A stretch of 42,598 nt of DNA, taken from assembly GCA_026001225.1 (NCBI GenBank), contig BNZQ01000014.1, positions 1 to 42,598 on the forward strand, read 5' to 3'. Source of the stretch: Clostridia bacterium (GTDB lineage: Bacteria; Bacillota; Clostridia; Christensenellales; DUVY01). The notes under the pieces were generated by a model, which was not told the origin of the DNA, ran no database searches, and saw nothing but the letters and a program-made list of their open reading frames with translations. How positions within the stretch are numbered: the stretch's first letter is position 1; each line of letters opens with the position of its first letter. This document shows, in pieces, positions 33,894 through 42,448 of the stretch. The position numbers and the translations under genes are program-made.

Positions 33894-34766
33894 ATGAAAA
33901 ACAAGTATTCAAGGGTATTCGGACTACTCACAGTCTGCCTTCTCGCAGTCGTTATGACGGCGGGTCTTACCGCTTGCGGTCTTTTCGGCGGCGGTACGGG
34001 CGGCGACGGCGGCAACAGTGGCAACAGCCAGGCGACCGTAAAAATCAAAATTGAGGTCGAAAGCTTAGATGCGGACGAAGCCGGATATTACAGTTATAGC
34101 GAATATAGCGGAACTTCCGGAGGCTATGTCGCAGGTGGCAAGAGCTTGAAGTTTGACGACGGCGCAGAGGTTAGGGCGACGACGGAAAGCGTGCAAACCT
34201 TGCTGAACGCAATAAAAGCCGAATTAGGGAGCTATGAATTGGAAAACGGCGGCACATTTGTTCATGCCGACAAAACCGAGGTGCGCATACTCACCTACAA
34301 ACTAAGACCCCGCACGCAAGCAATTACCGTGAAAAATTACTCGCCTAATTTTGCCGATGTAAAGATTTCAACCGCCTATGACACGGACAAGAATATGAAT
34401 GCCGCCGGAACGATGATTCCCGCCGCGAGCGTAAGAGAGGATGGCTGGCTTACTGTCAAAATCACCCGAAAGGGCAATTTCGGAACGCAGCCCAAAGGCG
34501 TTTGGATTATACCCGCAAGCTACGACCCGACGGTTGAATTTGTCACTACCGGTAACTTACTAACCCCCTACAATACTACTTGCGTTATCAAAGAGGATTC
34601 CGCTTTATGGGGCGGCGATCCGACAGATGAGGACGGTTGGATTTTTCTTGATTTGATGGCAGGATTATCTGGCGACATGGTAAGCGAGGACGGTCTTACC
34701 ACGACATTTGATACAAGCGGCTGGAATTGCGATATTATTATTGTCGTATTTTGCGGAGCAGAATAA
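33894..34766 (+). CDS. Secreted lipoprotein of unknown function, in the rsgI operon
   Basis: A 290-residue lipoprotein. The signal peptide KNKYSRVFGLLTVCLLAVVM ends in the lipobox LTAC, followed by a Gly-rich spacer. The mature domain is beta-rich (VKIKIEVESLDADEAG, TEVRILTYKLRPRTQAITVK, GVWIIPASYDPTVEF, WIFLDLMAGLSGDM) and not recognised. The second ATG (33894) was chosen because it has nine bases between AAGGAG and start; the first ATG at 33888 is too close. The gene begins 53 bp after rsgI with no terminator between, so it is most likely co-transcribed with it and could be a partner of the sensor domain. Confidence 0.75.
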   Translation: MKNKYSRVFGLLTVCLLAVVMTAGLTACGLFGGGTGGDGGNSGNSQATVKIKIEVESLDADEAGYYSYSEYSGTSGGYVAGGKSLKFDDGAEVRATTESVQTLLNAIKAELGSYELENGGTFVHADKTEVRILTYKLRPRTQAITVKNYSPNFADVKISTAYDTDKNMNAAGTMIPAASVREDGWLTVKITRKGNFGTQPKGVWIIPASYDPTVEFVTTGNLLTPYNTTCVIKEDSALWGGDPTDEDGWIFLDLMAGLSGDMVSEDGLTTTFDTSGWNCDIIIVVFCGAE

Positions 34767-34784
34767 TGTCGATTGATAATCATT

Positions 34785-34976
34785 AAATTCTTTTAACAAC
34801 GGGGTAGGCAAAAAACTTTTTTGACTACCCCGTTTTCCATAAATAGCTTTCTGTATAGTACAGTGCAAGTTAAAACTTAAACTCACGGAGGTATTATCAA
34901 TGAAAAAGAAACTTTTACTATCTGTAATCCTGGTTTGCATTATGGCAATGTCAATGGGATTACTCGCCGCCTGCGG
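34785..34976 (+). repeat. Leader and signal-peptide cassette, copy 1
   Basis: From AAATTCTTTTAACAACGGGG through a terminator, a CTGTAtagTACAG palindrome (34851-34863), the ribosome site and the signal-peptide codons to CTGCGG. It is nearly identical, with about 7 differences in 192 bp, to 36416-36607. Confidence 0.9.
34800..34836 (+). terminator. Intrinsic terminator before the collagen-like lipoprotein gene
   Basis: CGGGGTAG (34800-34807) pairs with CTACCCCG (34825-34832), followed by TTTTCC. The AAAAAACTTTTTT inside the loop extends the stem. Confidence 0.8.
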
Positions 34977-36417
34977 AACAGACGGAGCAAAAGGTGACAA
35001 CGGTGCCAATGGCACGAACGGCAAAAGTGCATATGAAATTGCCGTAGAGAACGGTTTTGAAGGAAACGAAGCCGATTGGTTAACAAGTTTGGCTGGCGGT
35101 CCACAAGGTCCGCAAGGCCCGCAAGGCCCGCAAGGCCCGCAAGGCGGACCGGGACAACCCGGCACGAATGGCACGAATGGTGAAGATGGACAGCCCGGCA
35201 CGAATGGCACAAACGGCGTAAGCATTGTTAATGTTCGTCCTGCCGAGCAAGAAGAGATTGATGAATACGAAGGCGGATTAAGCGAAAACGCTACATTATT
35301 TGTAATTGAATACAGCAACGGTGCCACGACATATTTCGTTGTCGAAGACGGCACGAATGGCACGAATGGCACGAATGGCACGAATGGTGAAGATGGACAG
35401 CCCGGCACGAATGGCACAAACGGCGTAAGCATTGTTAATGTTCGTCCTGCCGAGCAAGAAGAGATTGATGAATACGAGGGCGGATTAAGCGAAAACGCTA
35501 CATTATTTGCAATTGAATACAGTGACGAAACAATAACATATTTCGTTGTTACAAATGGCACGAATGGCACAAATGGCACGAATGGCACAAATGGCACAAA
35601 TGGTGAAGATGGACAGCCCGGCACGAATGGCACGAATGGTTTAAGTGCTTTCGACCTTTTCATGTTGCAGTATCCCAATTATCCGTTCAATCAATCACAA
35701 TGGGTAAACGATTTGATTAGCGGAGACCTTTTGCCGGGTGCGTTTTGGAATCCGATTAACGCTTATGACGTAAATTACGTTATTCCGGCGCGTCCAAGAA
35801 GTGCGGCAACATTGTATACACTTGATTTTCATTACTACTATGGACAAACAATCATCGGGATTAACGATTCCGCATATACGGTAAAACTTTATTTAACTGC
35901 GACAAGTTACACACCAACAACGGAATCGGCATTTGAACATGATGCAACCCTTGTTCAAACTTTTAGCAGCGGATATCATGTTGTAAATTTGGACATCTCA
36001 CATAAGTTTTGGCTGGTTGTTACGGCAAATACCCCTTACCCTCCGTTTGCAGATTTGACTGCAATGCCTCTTAACGCTAACGCGCCGTATTATCAATTCG
36101 GAACAGCCATTGGGGGCGGAGAGCCAATTAACTCAATTATTACTGCAGATAAATTGACCTTGGAAGCGACACAAATTATGAACCAGTTACAAGGCTCCGG
36201 CGTTGACCAAAATACACCTGGCGTGACCTATAAAATAGCCGCGTTTGCAAACACGAATGTCATATTGTATTCAGGTGATTATGCGGGATTAAATACCGCA
36301 ATTAACAATTCAACATTTGCATTTACACATCAACTTTATGTAGTCAGCGTTACATACGATGACGGTGCGGCAACTACAACGAACAATATCAGTTTCTATG
36401 TGGAAGTAACACAATAA
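34900..36417 (+). CDS. Collagen-like lipoprotein with Gly-Thr-Asn repeats
   Basis: A 505-residue lipoprotein. The signal peptide KKKLLLSVILVCIMAMSMGL ends in the lipobox LAAC. A module SAYEIAVENGFEGNEADWL that often flanks bacterial collagen-like stretches follows. Collagen-like Gly-X-Y tracts come next: GPQGPQGPQ, then GTNGTNGEDGQPGTNGTNG. The tract plus a small domain (VSIVNVRPAEQEEIDEYEGG to TYFVV) occurs twice in almost identical copies, then another tract. A unique C-terminal domain of about 260 residues (from LSAFDLFMLQYPNYPFNQSQ) follows. The likely structure is a trimeric collagen-like stalk on the membrane with a globular head outside. The repeats at DNA level (GGCACGAAT units) are prone to length change. 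GGAGG lies eight bases before the ATG. Confidence 0.82.
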   Translation: MKKKLLLSVILVCIMAMSMGLLAACGTDGAKGDNGANGTNGKSAYEIAVENGFEGNEADWLTSLAGGPQGPQGPQGPQGPQGGPGQPGTNGTNGEDGQPGTNGTNGVSIVNVRPAEQEEIDEYEGGLSENATLFVIEYSNGATTYFVVEDGTNGTNGTNGTNGEDGQPGTNGTNGVSIVNVRPAEQEEIDEYEGGLSENATLFAIEYSDETITYFVVTNGTNGTNGTNGTNGTNGEDGQPGTNGTNGLSAFDLFMLQYPNYPFNQSQWVNDLISGDLLPGAFWNPINAYDVNYVIPARPRSAATLYTLDFHYYYGQTIIGINDSAYTVKLYLTATSYTPTTESAFEHDATLVQTFSSGYHVVNLDISHKFWLVVTANTPYPPFADLTAMPLNANAPYYQFGTAIGGGEPINSIITADKLTLEATQIMNQLQGSGVDQNTPGVTYKIAAFANTNVILYSGDYAGLNTAINNSTFAFTHQLYVVSVTYDDGAATTTNNISFYVEVTQ

Positions 36418-36607
36418 ATTCTCTTAACAACGGGGTAGGCAAAAAACTTTTTTGACTACCCCGTTTTTCATAAATAGCTTTCTGTATAGTACAGTGTAAG
36501 TTAAAACTTAAAATCATGGAGGTATTATCAATGAAAAAGAAACTTTTACTATCTGTAATCCTGGTTTGCATTATGGCAATGTCAATGGGATTACTCGCCG
36601 CTTGCGG
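36416..36607 (+). repeat. Leader and signal-peptide cassette, copy 2
   Basis: It starts within the stop codon of the collagen-like gene and runs through the terminator, the palindrome (36482-36494), the GGAGG site and the same signal-peptide codons to CTTGCGG. Confidence 0.9.
36431..36468 (+). terminator. Intrinsic terminator after the collagen-like gene
   Basis: CGGGGTAG (36431-36438) pairs with CTACCCCG (36456-36463), followed by TTTTT. Confidence 0.8.
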
Positions 36608-39600
36608 CGAAGGGACAACGGGAAAAATTGAGGACACTCAGTTTACCGTTACTTACGACCTTGACGGCGGAACTGGCGAGTTCCCCGCGTTAAAGGTAAA
36701 ATACGGTGACGATTTGACGTTGCCGGCGACCGAGCCGACAAAAGCGGGCTATGTTTTTGACGGTTGGGAAATTGCGGCGGACGGCAAGCTGACCACCGAC
36801 GTCAAGGTTGTTGCAAAATGGCTGACCGAAGCGCAATACGACTTAAAACTCATAGCCGATAGCATTGCACAAGATGATAAGCCGAATACGCCGCGTTTTC
36901 AGACCCAAGAGTTCACCGTTTTCTTTGATTTTAACGGCGGTGACGGCACGGGCTTAGCCCACACTCACGCAAATACGGTTATCAATGTTAACCATTCGGA
37001 AGCCCATGAGTTTGAAACAAAGCAAGTTACCGCGACGAGCTATGCGACAATTTTACCGCCGACGCAGCCAGGCTCAACGAGTTTTACAATAGTGCAAGGT
37101 CCGTGGCAACTCGACATTTCCGAGGACGCAACTATTGCAACCGACGGCATTTGCATCCCGACCCGCCCCGGCTATAACTTTACGGGCTGGGCTTTCGGAG
37201 CCCATACGGGCACACCGGTTTTAATAACGGGAGCCGACATATATCAAATGACAATCCCCTACGGCTTGATAGAGCCTGCCGGTTTCAATCCCGGAGCAAT
37301 CAACGACACCTCGTCCTACAGCGGTAAGATCCCCGTGTACGGGAACGGGAACGGGATTTTGCCTATTTCGCCTATTTTCTATGCACAATGGGAAGAAATC
37401 CCAAATCCCGACGAAGTTACCGTTACGATTATCCGCGACTACCCCGTTCTTAACGGCGGCCCTGACACCCGTTACGATGTACCCGGCTACACCTATGTCG
37501 ATAACTATATTTTGAGCCGTTTCACCCTTAATGCGGGCGACTTAATCCCGATGCCCGGCTACAACAATCTTCCCGGCGGATTTTTGGTCACAGGATACTC
37601 TGTAAACCGTATTGACGAGCAAGGTTATGTCAATTGGGACTTCAACACGCCGATAACGCAGGATACAACGCTATATCTTGTGTATAAGCCGGGCGGAGAG
37701 GCGTATATTGCCGACTTTTATGCCCACGACACGGCAACCGAGGACAACGGCATTTGCGACCACGACGCAGACCCGCTGCTTCAACCGTGGAACATTCTCA
37801 ATACGAACCCGGTATACGGCGAGCATAACATCGAAAATCCGACCGTAAACTACAATTTATTGGTCGTTCCGAAAGGCACATCCGTAGCGCAAGAATATAT
37901 GTACGTCACGGGTTCCACGACAACCCCCATAACGCCCGCCGGCACAACTATATGGAAAGAATATGACGGTGCGGCTACTCCGACCCATACGTCTTACGCT
38001 ATTTTCGGTTTAATTGCGGGCAATGTCGAGTTGCACGCGGGCAACAGAATCGTTACGCCGGATTCCGACAAAAAGCAAATCCGTTGGATAGAGGACTCAC
38101 TTGACTTCTCGACCGCAAGCAGTGATTTCTTCACGATTTCCCCCAATGGAAGCTTCGGCACGAGCGCGCAAGGCATCTTCTATCAAAATTACTATCTGCC
38201 GACCGATTGGATTGATAAATATGAGCCGACTACCTACTCCGTGCCCTTTAGCGGAACGTATGCCGGTACCGTTTACGGCTTCGACTATTGGACGACAGAC
38301 CCGAATGTTCCGACTCCCGTAGACTTCTTTGACCCTATGAATCCGCGTCTTGTTTCCGATTTGTTGACGGCAGGCGGAATACTCTATGCGGTTTATAAAC
38401 CGCGTGTAATTTCGGAGCCGGAAGTCACCAAAATAGAATGGATTGAGGATTACCTTCAATACAATACGGGTGACGGAACATATTGGACAAAGCATCCGAA
38501 CGGGATTTTCGGAGCGCAACCGGACGGCTTGTTCTATGTGGGAACTTATCTTTCTACCGATACTATATCTATAACAGACCCCGGTCCTAATGTTGTCACC
38601 CCGTGGGGAGGAAGCTTTTCCGGTCAAAGCTACACGTTCCTTTTTTGGACGCTTAACCCGGCAGCTTCAAGCCCCGTTGACTTCTTCTACCCGCTAACAA
38701 CGCGCCCCGTTACCGACGTTATCGGAGGAAAGCTATACGCAGTGTATAAGGTAGAAGTTCCTGTCCCCGCCAGGGTTCTTGTGACATATTATCAGGATAA
38801 CCTAACCGATTGGAATTGCGCAAACGGCTTCAATCCGACGGCGTGGGCGACAATTTTCGTAGTCTACGGCGGTCACGTCGCAGAGGCGAATCCCCCCGCC
38901 GGAGAGTTTATTTATTGGTCACTAAACCAAAACGCTACCATAGCTTCGCAAGCTACCGACGAATACAAGTTCGCCGGGAGCGTAAGCGTACTGCCCGTGA
39001 CCTCTAACATCAGCCTTTATGCCGTTTACAAGCCCAACTCCGCCGAGGGCGAAAAATGGTGCGTATCCTTCATTGAGGATTCCGAGGACTATAATACCGC
39101 CGACGGTGATTATTACTCGCTGTCACAGTATACGCAGGACAACTTGCTGCTTGCAACCAATGGTCTGTTCTTTAAGGATGCGGTCCCTGCGGGCGTGGCG
39201 GTTGTTAATCCCGGCAACCCTGCGGTCGGTAACGGTTATACCTTTGCGTTCTGGGCATTAGACCCGAGCGTACCGATAGCCTACGACTTTGCGTCGCCCG
39301 TTACTTCGCACATTGCGCTTTATGCGGTGTACGCCACGGAGCTACCTCCGGAATTAAAAAAAATACCCTATATGGAACTGGACGGAAAGGGAAATCTTGT
39401 AGCGACGGTTGATGCAAACGGCAGCCAAGACTTCACTTATTACAACGGCTACTCAAGATTATTCACGGTTGAAACAAGCGGCACTTATACCCTGACACTT
39501 AGCCGCACCTCGCTTACCGACGTACTCGCAAAGGTATATAATATTGAGGACACAAGCGTTGTAATAGATGAGCTTACCGACGGCGATATGGACTATTACA

Positions 39601-39746
39601 GCAACGCCGCGCAAGGCATACTCACATTGAGCCTGACCGCCGGTGAGATTTATATGGTCACCCTGCCTCTAAACACCACCGTAGGCTGGCCGTATCCGAC
39701 CAACGCGGGCGATGTCGTTACGATAACCGTTGCACTTGCCGAATAA
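36531..39746 (+). CDS. Large lipoprotein with InlB/Flg_new-type repeats
   Basis: A 1071-residue surface lipoprotein with the same signal peptide and LAAC lipobox as its upstream neighbour. Beta-grasp repeats of the InlB B/Flg_new kind follow: VTYDLDGGTGEFPALKVKYG to GYVFDGWEI and VVAKW. Longer related units then end in a W...P...FF...LYAVYKP motif: FDYWTTDPNV...ILYAVYKPRV, FLFWTLNPAA...KLYAVYKVEV, FIYWSLNQNA...SLYAVYKPNS and FAFWALDPSV...ALYAVYATEL. Several open with W-I-E-D or F-I-E-D (IRWIEDSLDF, IEWIEDYLQY, VSFIEDSEDY). A C-terminal beta domain (about 120 residues, DFTYYNGYSRLFTVETSGTY) resembles bacterial pre-peptidase-type domains. The ATG at 36531 is chosen because GGAGG lies eight bases before it; the ATG at 36516 overlaps that site. 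Confidence 0.82.
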   Translation: MKKKLLLSVILVCIMAMSMGLLAACGEGTTGKIEDTQFTVTYDLDGGTGEFPALKVKYGDDLTLPATEPTKAGYVFDGWEIAADGKLTTDVKVVAKWLTEAQYDLKLIADSIAQDDKPNTPRFQTQEFTVFFDFNGGDGTGLAHTHANTVINVNHSEAHEFETKQVTATSYATILPPTQPGSTSFTIVQGPWQLDISEDATIATDGICIPTRPGYNFTGWAFGAHTGTPVLITGADIYQMTIPYGLIEPAGFNPGAINDTSSYSGKIPVYGNGNGILPISPIFYAQWEEIPNPDEVTVTIIRDYPVLNGGPDTRYDVPGYTYVDNYILSRFTLNAGDLIPMPGYNNLPGGFLVTGYSVNRIDEQGYVNWDFNTPITQDTTLYLVYKPGGEAYIADFYAHDTATEDNGICDHDADPLLQPWNILNTNPVYGEHNIENPTVNYNLLVVPKGTSVAQEYMYVTGSTTTPITPAGTTIWKEYDGAATPTHTSYAIFGLIAGNVELHAGNRIVTPDSDKKQIRWIEDSLDFSTASSDFFTISPNGSFGTSAQGIFYQNYYLPTDWIDKYEPTTYSVPFSGTYAGTVYGFDYWTTDPNVPTPVDFFDPMNPRLVSDLLTAGGILYAVYKPRVISEPEVTKIEWIEDYLQYNTGDGTYWTKHPNGIFGAQPDGLFYVGTYLSTDTISITDPGPNVVTPWGGSFSGQSYTFLFWTLNPAASSPVDFFYPLTTRPVTDVIGGKLYAVYKVEVPVPARVLVTYYQDNLTDWNCANGFNPTAWATIFVVYGGHVAEANPPAGEFIYWSLNQNATIASQATDEYKFAGSVSVLPVTSNISLYAVYKPNSAEGEKWCVSFIEDSEDYNTADGDYYSLSQYTQDNLLLATNGLFFKDAVPAGVAVVNPGNPAVGNGYTFAFWALDPSVPIAYDFASPVTSHIALYAVYATELPPELKKIPYMELDGKGNLVATVDANGSQDFTYYNGYSRLFTVETSGTYTLTLSRTSLTDVLAKVYNIEDTSVVIDELTDGDMDYYSNAAQGILTLSLTAGEIYMVTLPLNTTVGWPYPTNAGDVVTITVALAE

Positions 39747-39855
39747 GCATACACGCCGAACTAAACGGTGAGATTTCATATGAACTCGACGAAACAATCA
39801 GCTCAGTCAAAAAATAGGAGTACATCGCTATAAAGGCTGAGTTATCAAAACAACA

Positions 39856-39890
39856 AAAATGCCGTCCTTCGGGGCGGCATTTTCCGTTTT
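39856..39890 (+). terminator. Intrinsic terminator of the lipoprotein operon
   Basis: AAAATGCCG (39856-39864) pairs with CGGCATTTT (39875-39883) around a loop with TTCGGGG, followed by CCGTTTT. It lies about 110 bp after the last lipoprotein stop. Confidence 0.8.
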
Positions 39891-39979
39891 ATGAGTGCCT
39901 TTGTGCAACCTGCATAAAAAGTGATAGCTTGGAGGTCGAAAATTCTCTAACACAAATTGAAAATATCGTTCGCAAACAG

Positions 39980-40008
39980 TTGACAGGTGTATTTCATTGA
40001 TGTATACT
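39980..40008 (+). promoter_or_regulatory. Strong sigma-A promoter of the ImmR/ImmA-like operon
   Basis: TTGACA at 39980-39985, a 17 bp spacer and TATACT at 40003-40008. The match to consensus is the best in the window. As is usual for Cro/C1-type regulators, it may be autoregulated, but no clear operator palindrome is visible. Confidence 0.8.
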
Positions 40009-40067
40009 ATTAGCGGACAGCAGGATTAAGGACTAAATACGCTGTGCAAAGAGAGGTAAACGGGTCA

Positions 40068-40469
40068 ATGTTAGATAAAAGCAAGCCCTTTGGGCAGCTT
40101 GTTCAGGAGCGGCGCACGGAGCTTAGTATATCGATGCGCAAGTTCGCCGAGAAAATCGGTATCGGGGTCGCGTATCAAAGCGACATCGAGTACGGTACCC
40201 GCAATGTGCCGGAGAACGACGTTCTGGACAAAATCATCGCGGCTCTCCGGCTTACGCAAGATGAGGAGCGGGATTTATACGATGTAGCGGCGGCGGGGCG
40301 GGGCGAGCGCACCATTCCGCAGGATATACCGAACTATATCCGTGCCAATCCGCACGTTGTTGTCGCACTGCGTACCGCCAAGGACGCGGGCGCGGAGGAG
40401 AAGGACTGGCAGAGGTTCATCGAGGAGATGAACAGGAAGAAGTCCGAAAAAGCGGAAGGTGATAGTTAG
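40068..40469 (+). CDS. XRE-family repressor, ImmR-like
   Basis: A 133-residue regulator with a Cro/C1-type HTH at about residues 8-65 (FGQLVQERRTELSISMRKFA, then IGVAYQSDIEYGTRNVPE) and a helical C-terminus (NYIRANPHVVVALRTAKDAG). The start MLDKSKPFGQL at 40068 has AGAGG upstream; a GTG at 40044 is an alternative. It is directly followed by a gene for a COG2856 metallopeptidase. In ICEBs1 and many phages such a pair is the ImmR repressor and the ImmA protease that inactivates it, so this is probably the lifestyle switch of an integrated element. Confidence 0.85.
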   Translation: MLDKSKPFGQLVQERRTELSISMRKFAEKIGIGVAYQSDIEYGTRNVPENDVLDKIIAALRLTQDEERDLYDVAAAGRGERTIPQDIPNYIRANPHVVVALRTAKDAGAEEKDWQRFIEEMNRKKSEKAEGDS

Positions 40470-40487
40470 GAGGAGGAGCTATTTCCA

Positions 40488-41321
40488 ATGATAAAGCTGT
40501 CAGTTTTTGAGGAGCTGCATAAATTCATTGAGGGCGGCGAGCTACACGTAAGTATCCATACGATACGCAAGGCGGTGCGCCGCCTGCTCAATGAGTTTGA
40601 TACAACCATTTTGACACAGCCGAAAAGGGTCGAGGTCGAGGAGCTTGTCGAGCAGCTGGGGTTTCATCTGCGTTATGAGAGCTTGTCGCGCGGAATAGAG
40701 ATACTTGGCGTGACCTGCTTCGGGACTATGAACATTCCCGTGGTTAGTTCCGACACGGGGAGCAAAGAGCCGAGGCTGATTTCCGCAAATACGGTCGTCA
40801 TAAACAGTCTGCTGCTCGATGAAAAATACAAGGGTCGTTACGCTTATACCGTCGCGCATGAAATCGGGCATATCGTATTTGATAATCTAAAAATGCGTGA
40901 GGCAAAGCAGGCAAGCCGCCAAGAGATGTTGGAGCAGCTTGCCGACGGTGACGGGCTTTCGGTTTCGGCGTTTTTGGCGAAACATAAAAAAGAGGACGAC
41001 GAACGCCTAAGGCAGGAGGAAAAGCGTGTCGAGCGCGTTTGTGACAACTTCGCCGCCTGCCTCTTGCTCCCCGACGAAACGGTTGAGATGCTTATTCGGG
41101 AGGAAATATGCAAATACCGCCCTGCGAATGCAAGTAACTGCCTTTACATTCACGGCGGCGAGGACGACGTAAAATTTGTGAAGGGACTGATAGATAAAAT
41201 CTCGGAGCTTTACGGCGCGTCGCGTGAGACGACCGTATACAAGGTGCGCGATACGCGGCTTATCCGTGGCGCGGGCGACATATTGGAGGTACTTATGAAG
41301 AATAACTACGGCTTTACATAA
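40488..41321 (+). CDS. ImmA/IrrE-family metallopeptidase
   Basis: A 277-residue protein. An N-terminal helical region (about 1-60) precedes the zinc-peptidase domain. The metal site is VAHEIGHIVFDN (HExxH, His near 124) and a second conserved segment is ERVCDNFAACLLLPDE, the usual E..A/C-N/D-x-FA..LL.P motif that supplies the third ligand. A charged insertion (LAKHKKEDDERLRQEEKRVE) separates the two. It should cleave the XRE repressor encoded 18 bp upstream, in the manner of ImmA. GGAGGAGGAGC precedes the ATG. Co-transcription with the repressor is very likely. Confidence 0.87.
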   Translation: MIKLSVFEELHKFIEGGELHVSIHTIRKAVRRLLNEFDTTILTQPKRVEVEELVEQLGFHLRYESLSRGIEILGVTCFGTMNIPVVSSDTGSKEPRLISANTVVINSLLLDEKYKGRYAYTVAHEIGHIVFDNLKMREAKQASRQEMLEQLADGDGLSVSAFLAKHKKEDDERLRQEEKRVERVCDNFAACLLLPDETVEMLIREEICKYRPANASNCLYIHGGEDDVKFVKGLIDKISELYGASRETTVYKVRDTRLIRGAGDILEVLMKNNYGFT

Positions 41322-41408
41322 GCCTGCACGGGTATTTTTTTACCCTGTCCGTCAACAATATGCAAACAGCGAAATGCGTCAAATAACTTGGTATATTAAA
41401 GAGGTAAT

Positions 41409-41627
41409 ATGGAGAAAGAAAAGCGCATGGAGCGAAACCTCGGGGCGGTGAGCCTCAGGATAACCGAAATCCCGTCATATAACGAATATCACACAATTGA
41501 ATGCCCGAGGTGTCAAACGACCCTGACCGTCCGTATCGGCGACGGGGTAGTTTGCGAGGACTTAGTAACCGTCTGCAAGAGGTGTAAGCGGACGTTAAAA
41601 ATCAGCGCAAAAAAAGACGCGCCGTAA
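41409..41627 (+). CDS. Small zinc-ribbon protein
   Basis: A 72-residue protein with two CxxC pairs: ECPRCQTTL and VCKRCKRTL, about 28 residues apart, which should bind one zinc. The rest is short strands, as in Com-like and other phage zinc ribbons that bind nucleic acid. AAAGAGGTAAT gives a good ribosome site. It is probably part of the same element as its neighbours. No specific function can be assigned. Confidence 0.65.
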   Translation: MEKEKRMERNLGAVSLRITEIPSYNEYHTIECPRCQTTLTVRIGDGVVCEDLVTVCKRCKRTLKISAKKDAP

Positions 41628-41681
41628 GATAACCGTACAACTGAATATTTGAAAGGCTTGAGTGCCCGTGTCCGAGTGACC

Positions 41682-41748
41682 AGTGCCGCGTTTCTACCGA
41701 AAGACGTTTAAGTAATTAAACGGCGAAGGGAGAGGTGCGGCTTTTTTT
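41682..41748 (+). ncRNA. Candidate structured RNA ending in a T7 run
   Basis: GCCGC at 41685-41689 pairs with GCGGC at 41737-41741, directly followed by seven T. Inside, CGTTTAA (41705-41711) pairs perfectly with TTAAACG (41716-41722) around GTAA, and GGCGAAGGGAGAG stays single-stranded. It could be a small RNA, an attenuator, or simply a branched terminator of the zinc-ribbon gene. No known riboswitch was recognised. Confidence 0.4.
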
Positions 41749-41776
41749 GTTCCTCGGACAACGCGCCTTAAGCATA

Positions 41777-41823
41777 AAGCCCGACGGAGTCGAAAAAGCA
41801 TGATACCGTCGGGCTTTTCTTTT
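41777..41823 (+). terminator. Intrinsic terminator
   Basis: AAGCCCGACGG (41777-41787) pairs perfectly with CCGTCGGGCTT (41806-41816), followed by TTCTTTT. The mirrored A-rich loop suggests it could also work in the reverse direction. Confidence 0.75.
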
Positions 41824-41944
41824 GTCATTAGAGGACTCAAAAAAGTTTTCAAATAGCAAAAGACTTTTCGCAAAGTAGACATTAGGTGTCCAGTTTGCTC
41901 TCTAAAATAGCAATTACAAAATCCGCAGAAAGGAGGTGAAGACA

Positions 41945-42448
41945 ATGACAAGCGCAATCGAGCGTCGCGAGCAGCTGGTAGAGATACTGCGGCTGCGGCA
42001 TAGCGATAGGGTCTGCAATTTAGCGGTTGAACTCGGCGTAAGCGAAAAAACGATATATCGCGATGTTCTCGCGCTGTCATTGTCTTATCCGATAGAAGCG
42101 ATTTCCGGAATGCGAGGCGGCGTGGTCTGGACGGGCAAGCAGGCGACCGCGCCCGTCGTGACCGACCGTGAAATCGAAGCCCTAAATAACGCGCTTGCGT
42201 TTGCCTCGCCGGAGGATAAAGCGGTAATCGCGCGACTCATAAAAACGCTGCGCCCGGAGGAACCGTTTTCGGCGGAGTGGCTGTTCAAAATTCTTGAAGC
42301 CTCGGGGCTTACGCAACGGCGGCTGGCGGACAGGCTCGGAATAACGGAGTTCGCGTTTAGCAACTATCTGAGCGGAAAGCGCAAGCCGACGGCGATAGTC
42401 GAAAGGAAAATCAGAGAAATGTATCGGGAGGTCAAGCATGAAGGCTGA
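41945..42448 (+). CDS. Regulator with an N-terminal HTH_11-like and a C-terminal XRE-like HTH
   Basis: A 167-residue protein. The N-terminal helix-turn-helix (about 4-48: RREQLVEILRLRHSDRVCNL, then GVSEKTIYRDVLALS) is of the DeoR/WYL-associated type with a small wing (YPIEAISGMRGGVVW). A linker with a helical bundle follows, and the C-terminus carries a second HTH of lambda-repressor type (LTQRRLADRLGITEFAFSNY, then LSGKRKP). It has no WYL ligand domain. The ATG at 41945 follows AAAGGAGG by eight bases; a GTG at 41936 would overlap this site. It overlaps the next gene by 11 bp, so the two are translationally coupled. Confidence 0.75.
   Translation: MTSAIERREQLVEILRLRHSDRVCNLAVELGVSEKTIYRDVLALSLSYPIEAISGMRGGVVWTGKQATAPVVTDREIEALNNALAFASPEDKAVIARLIKTLRPEEPFSAEWLFKILEASGLTQRRLADRLGITEFAFSNYLSGKRKPTAIVERKIREMYREVKHEG

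Noticed and set aside
34831..34863. SigI-type promoter in the leader cassette
   Set aside because: ACCCCG is present but no CGAA-like -10 at a proper distance was found; the evidence is too weak to call.
34665..35678. Long minus-strand frame full of Pro-Phe-Val repeats
   Set aside because: It is the mirror of the Gly-Thr-Asn repeats of the collagen-like gene, which has a ribosome site and signal peptide on plus.
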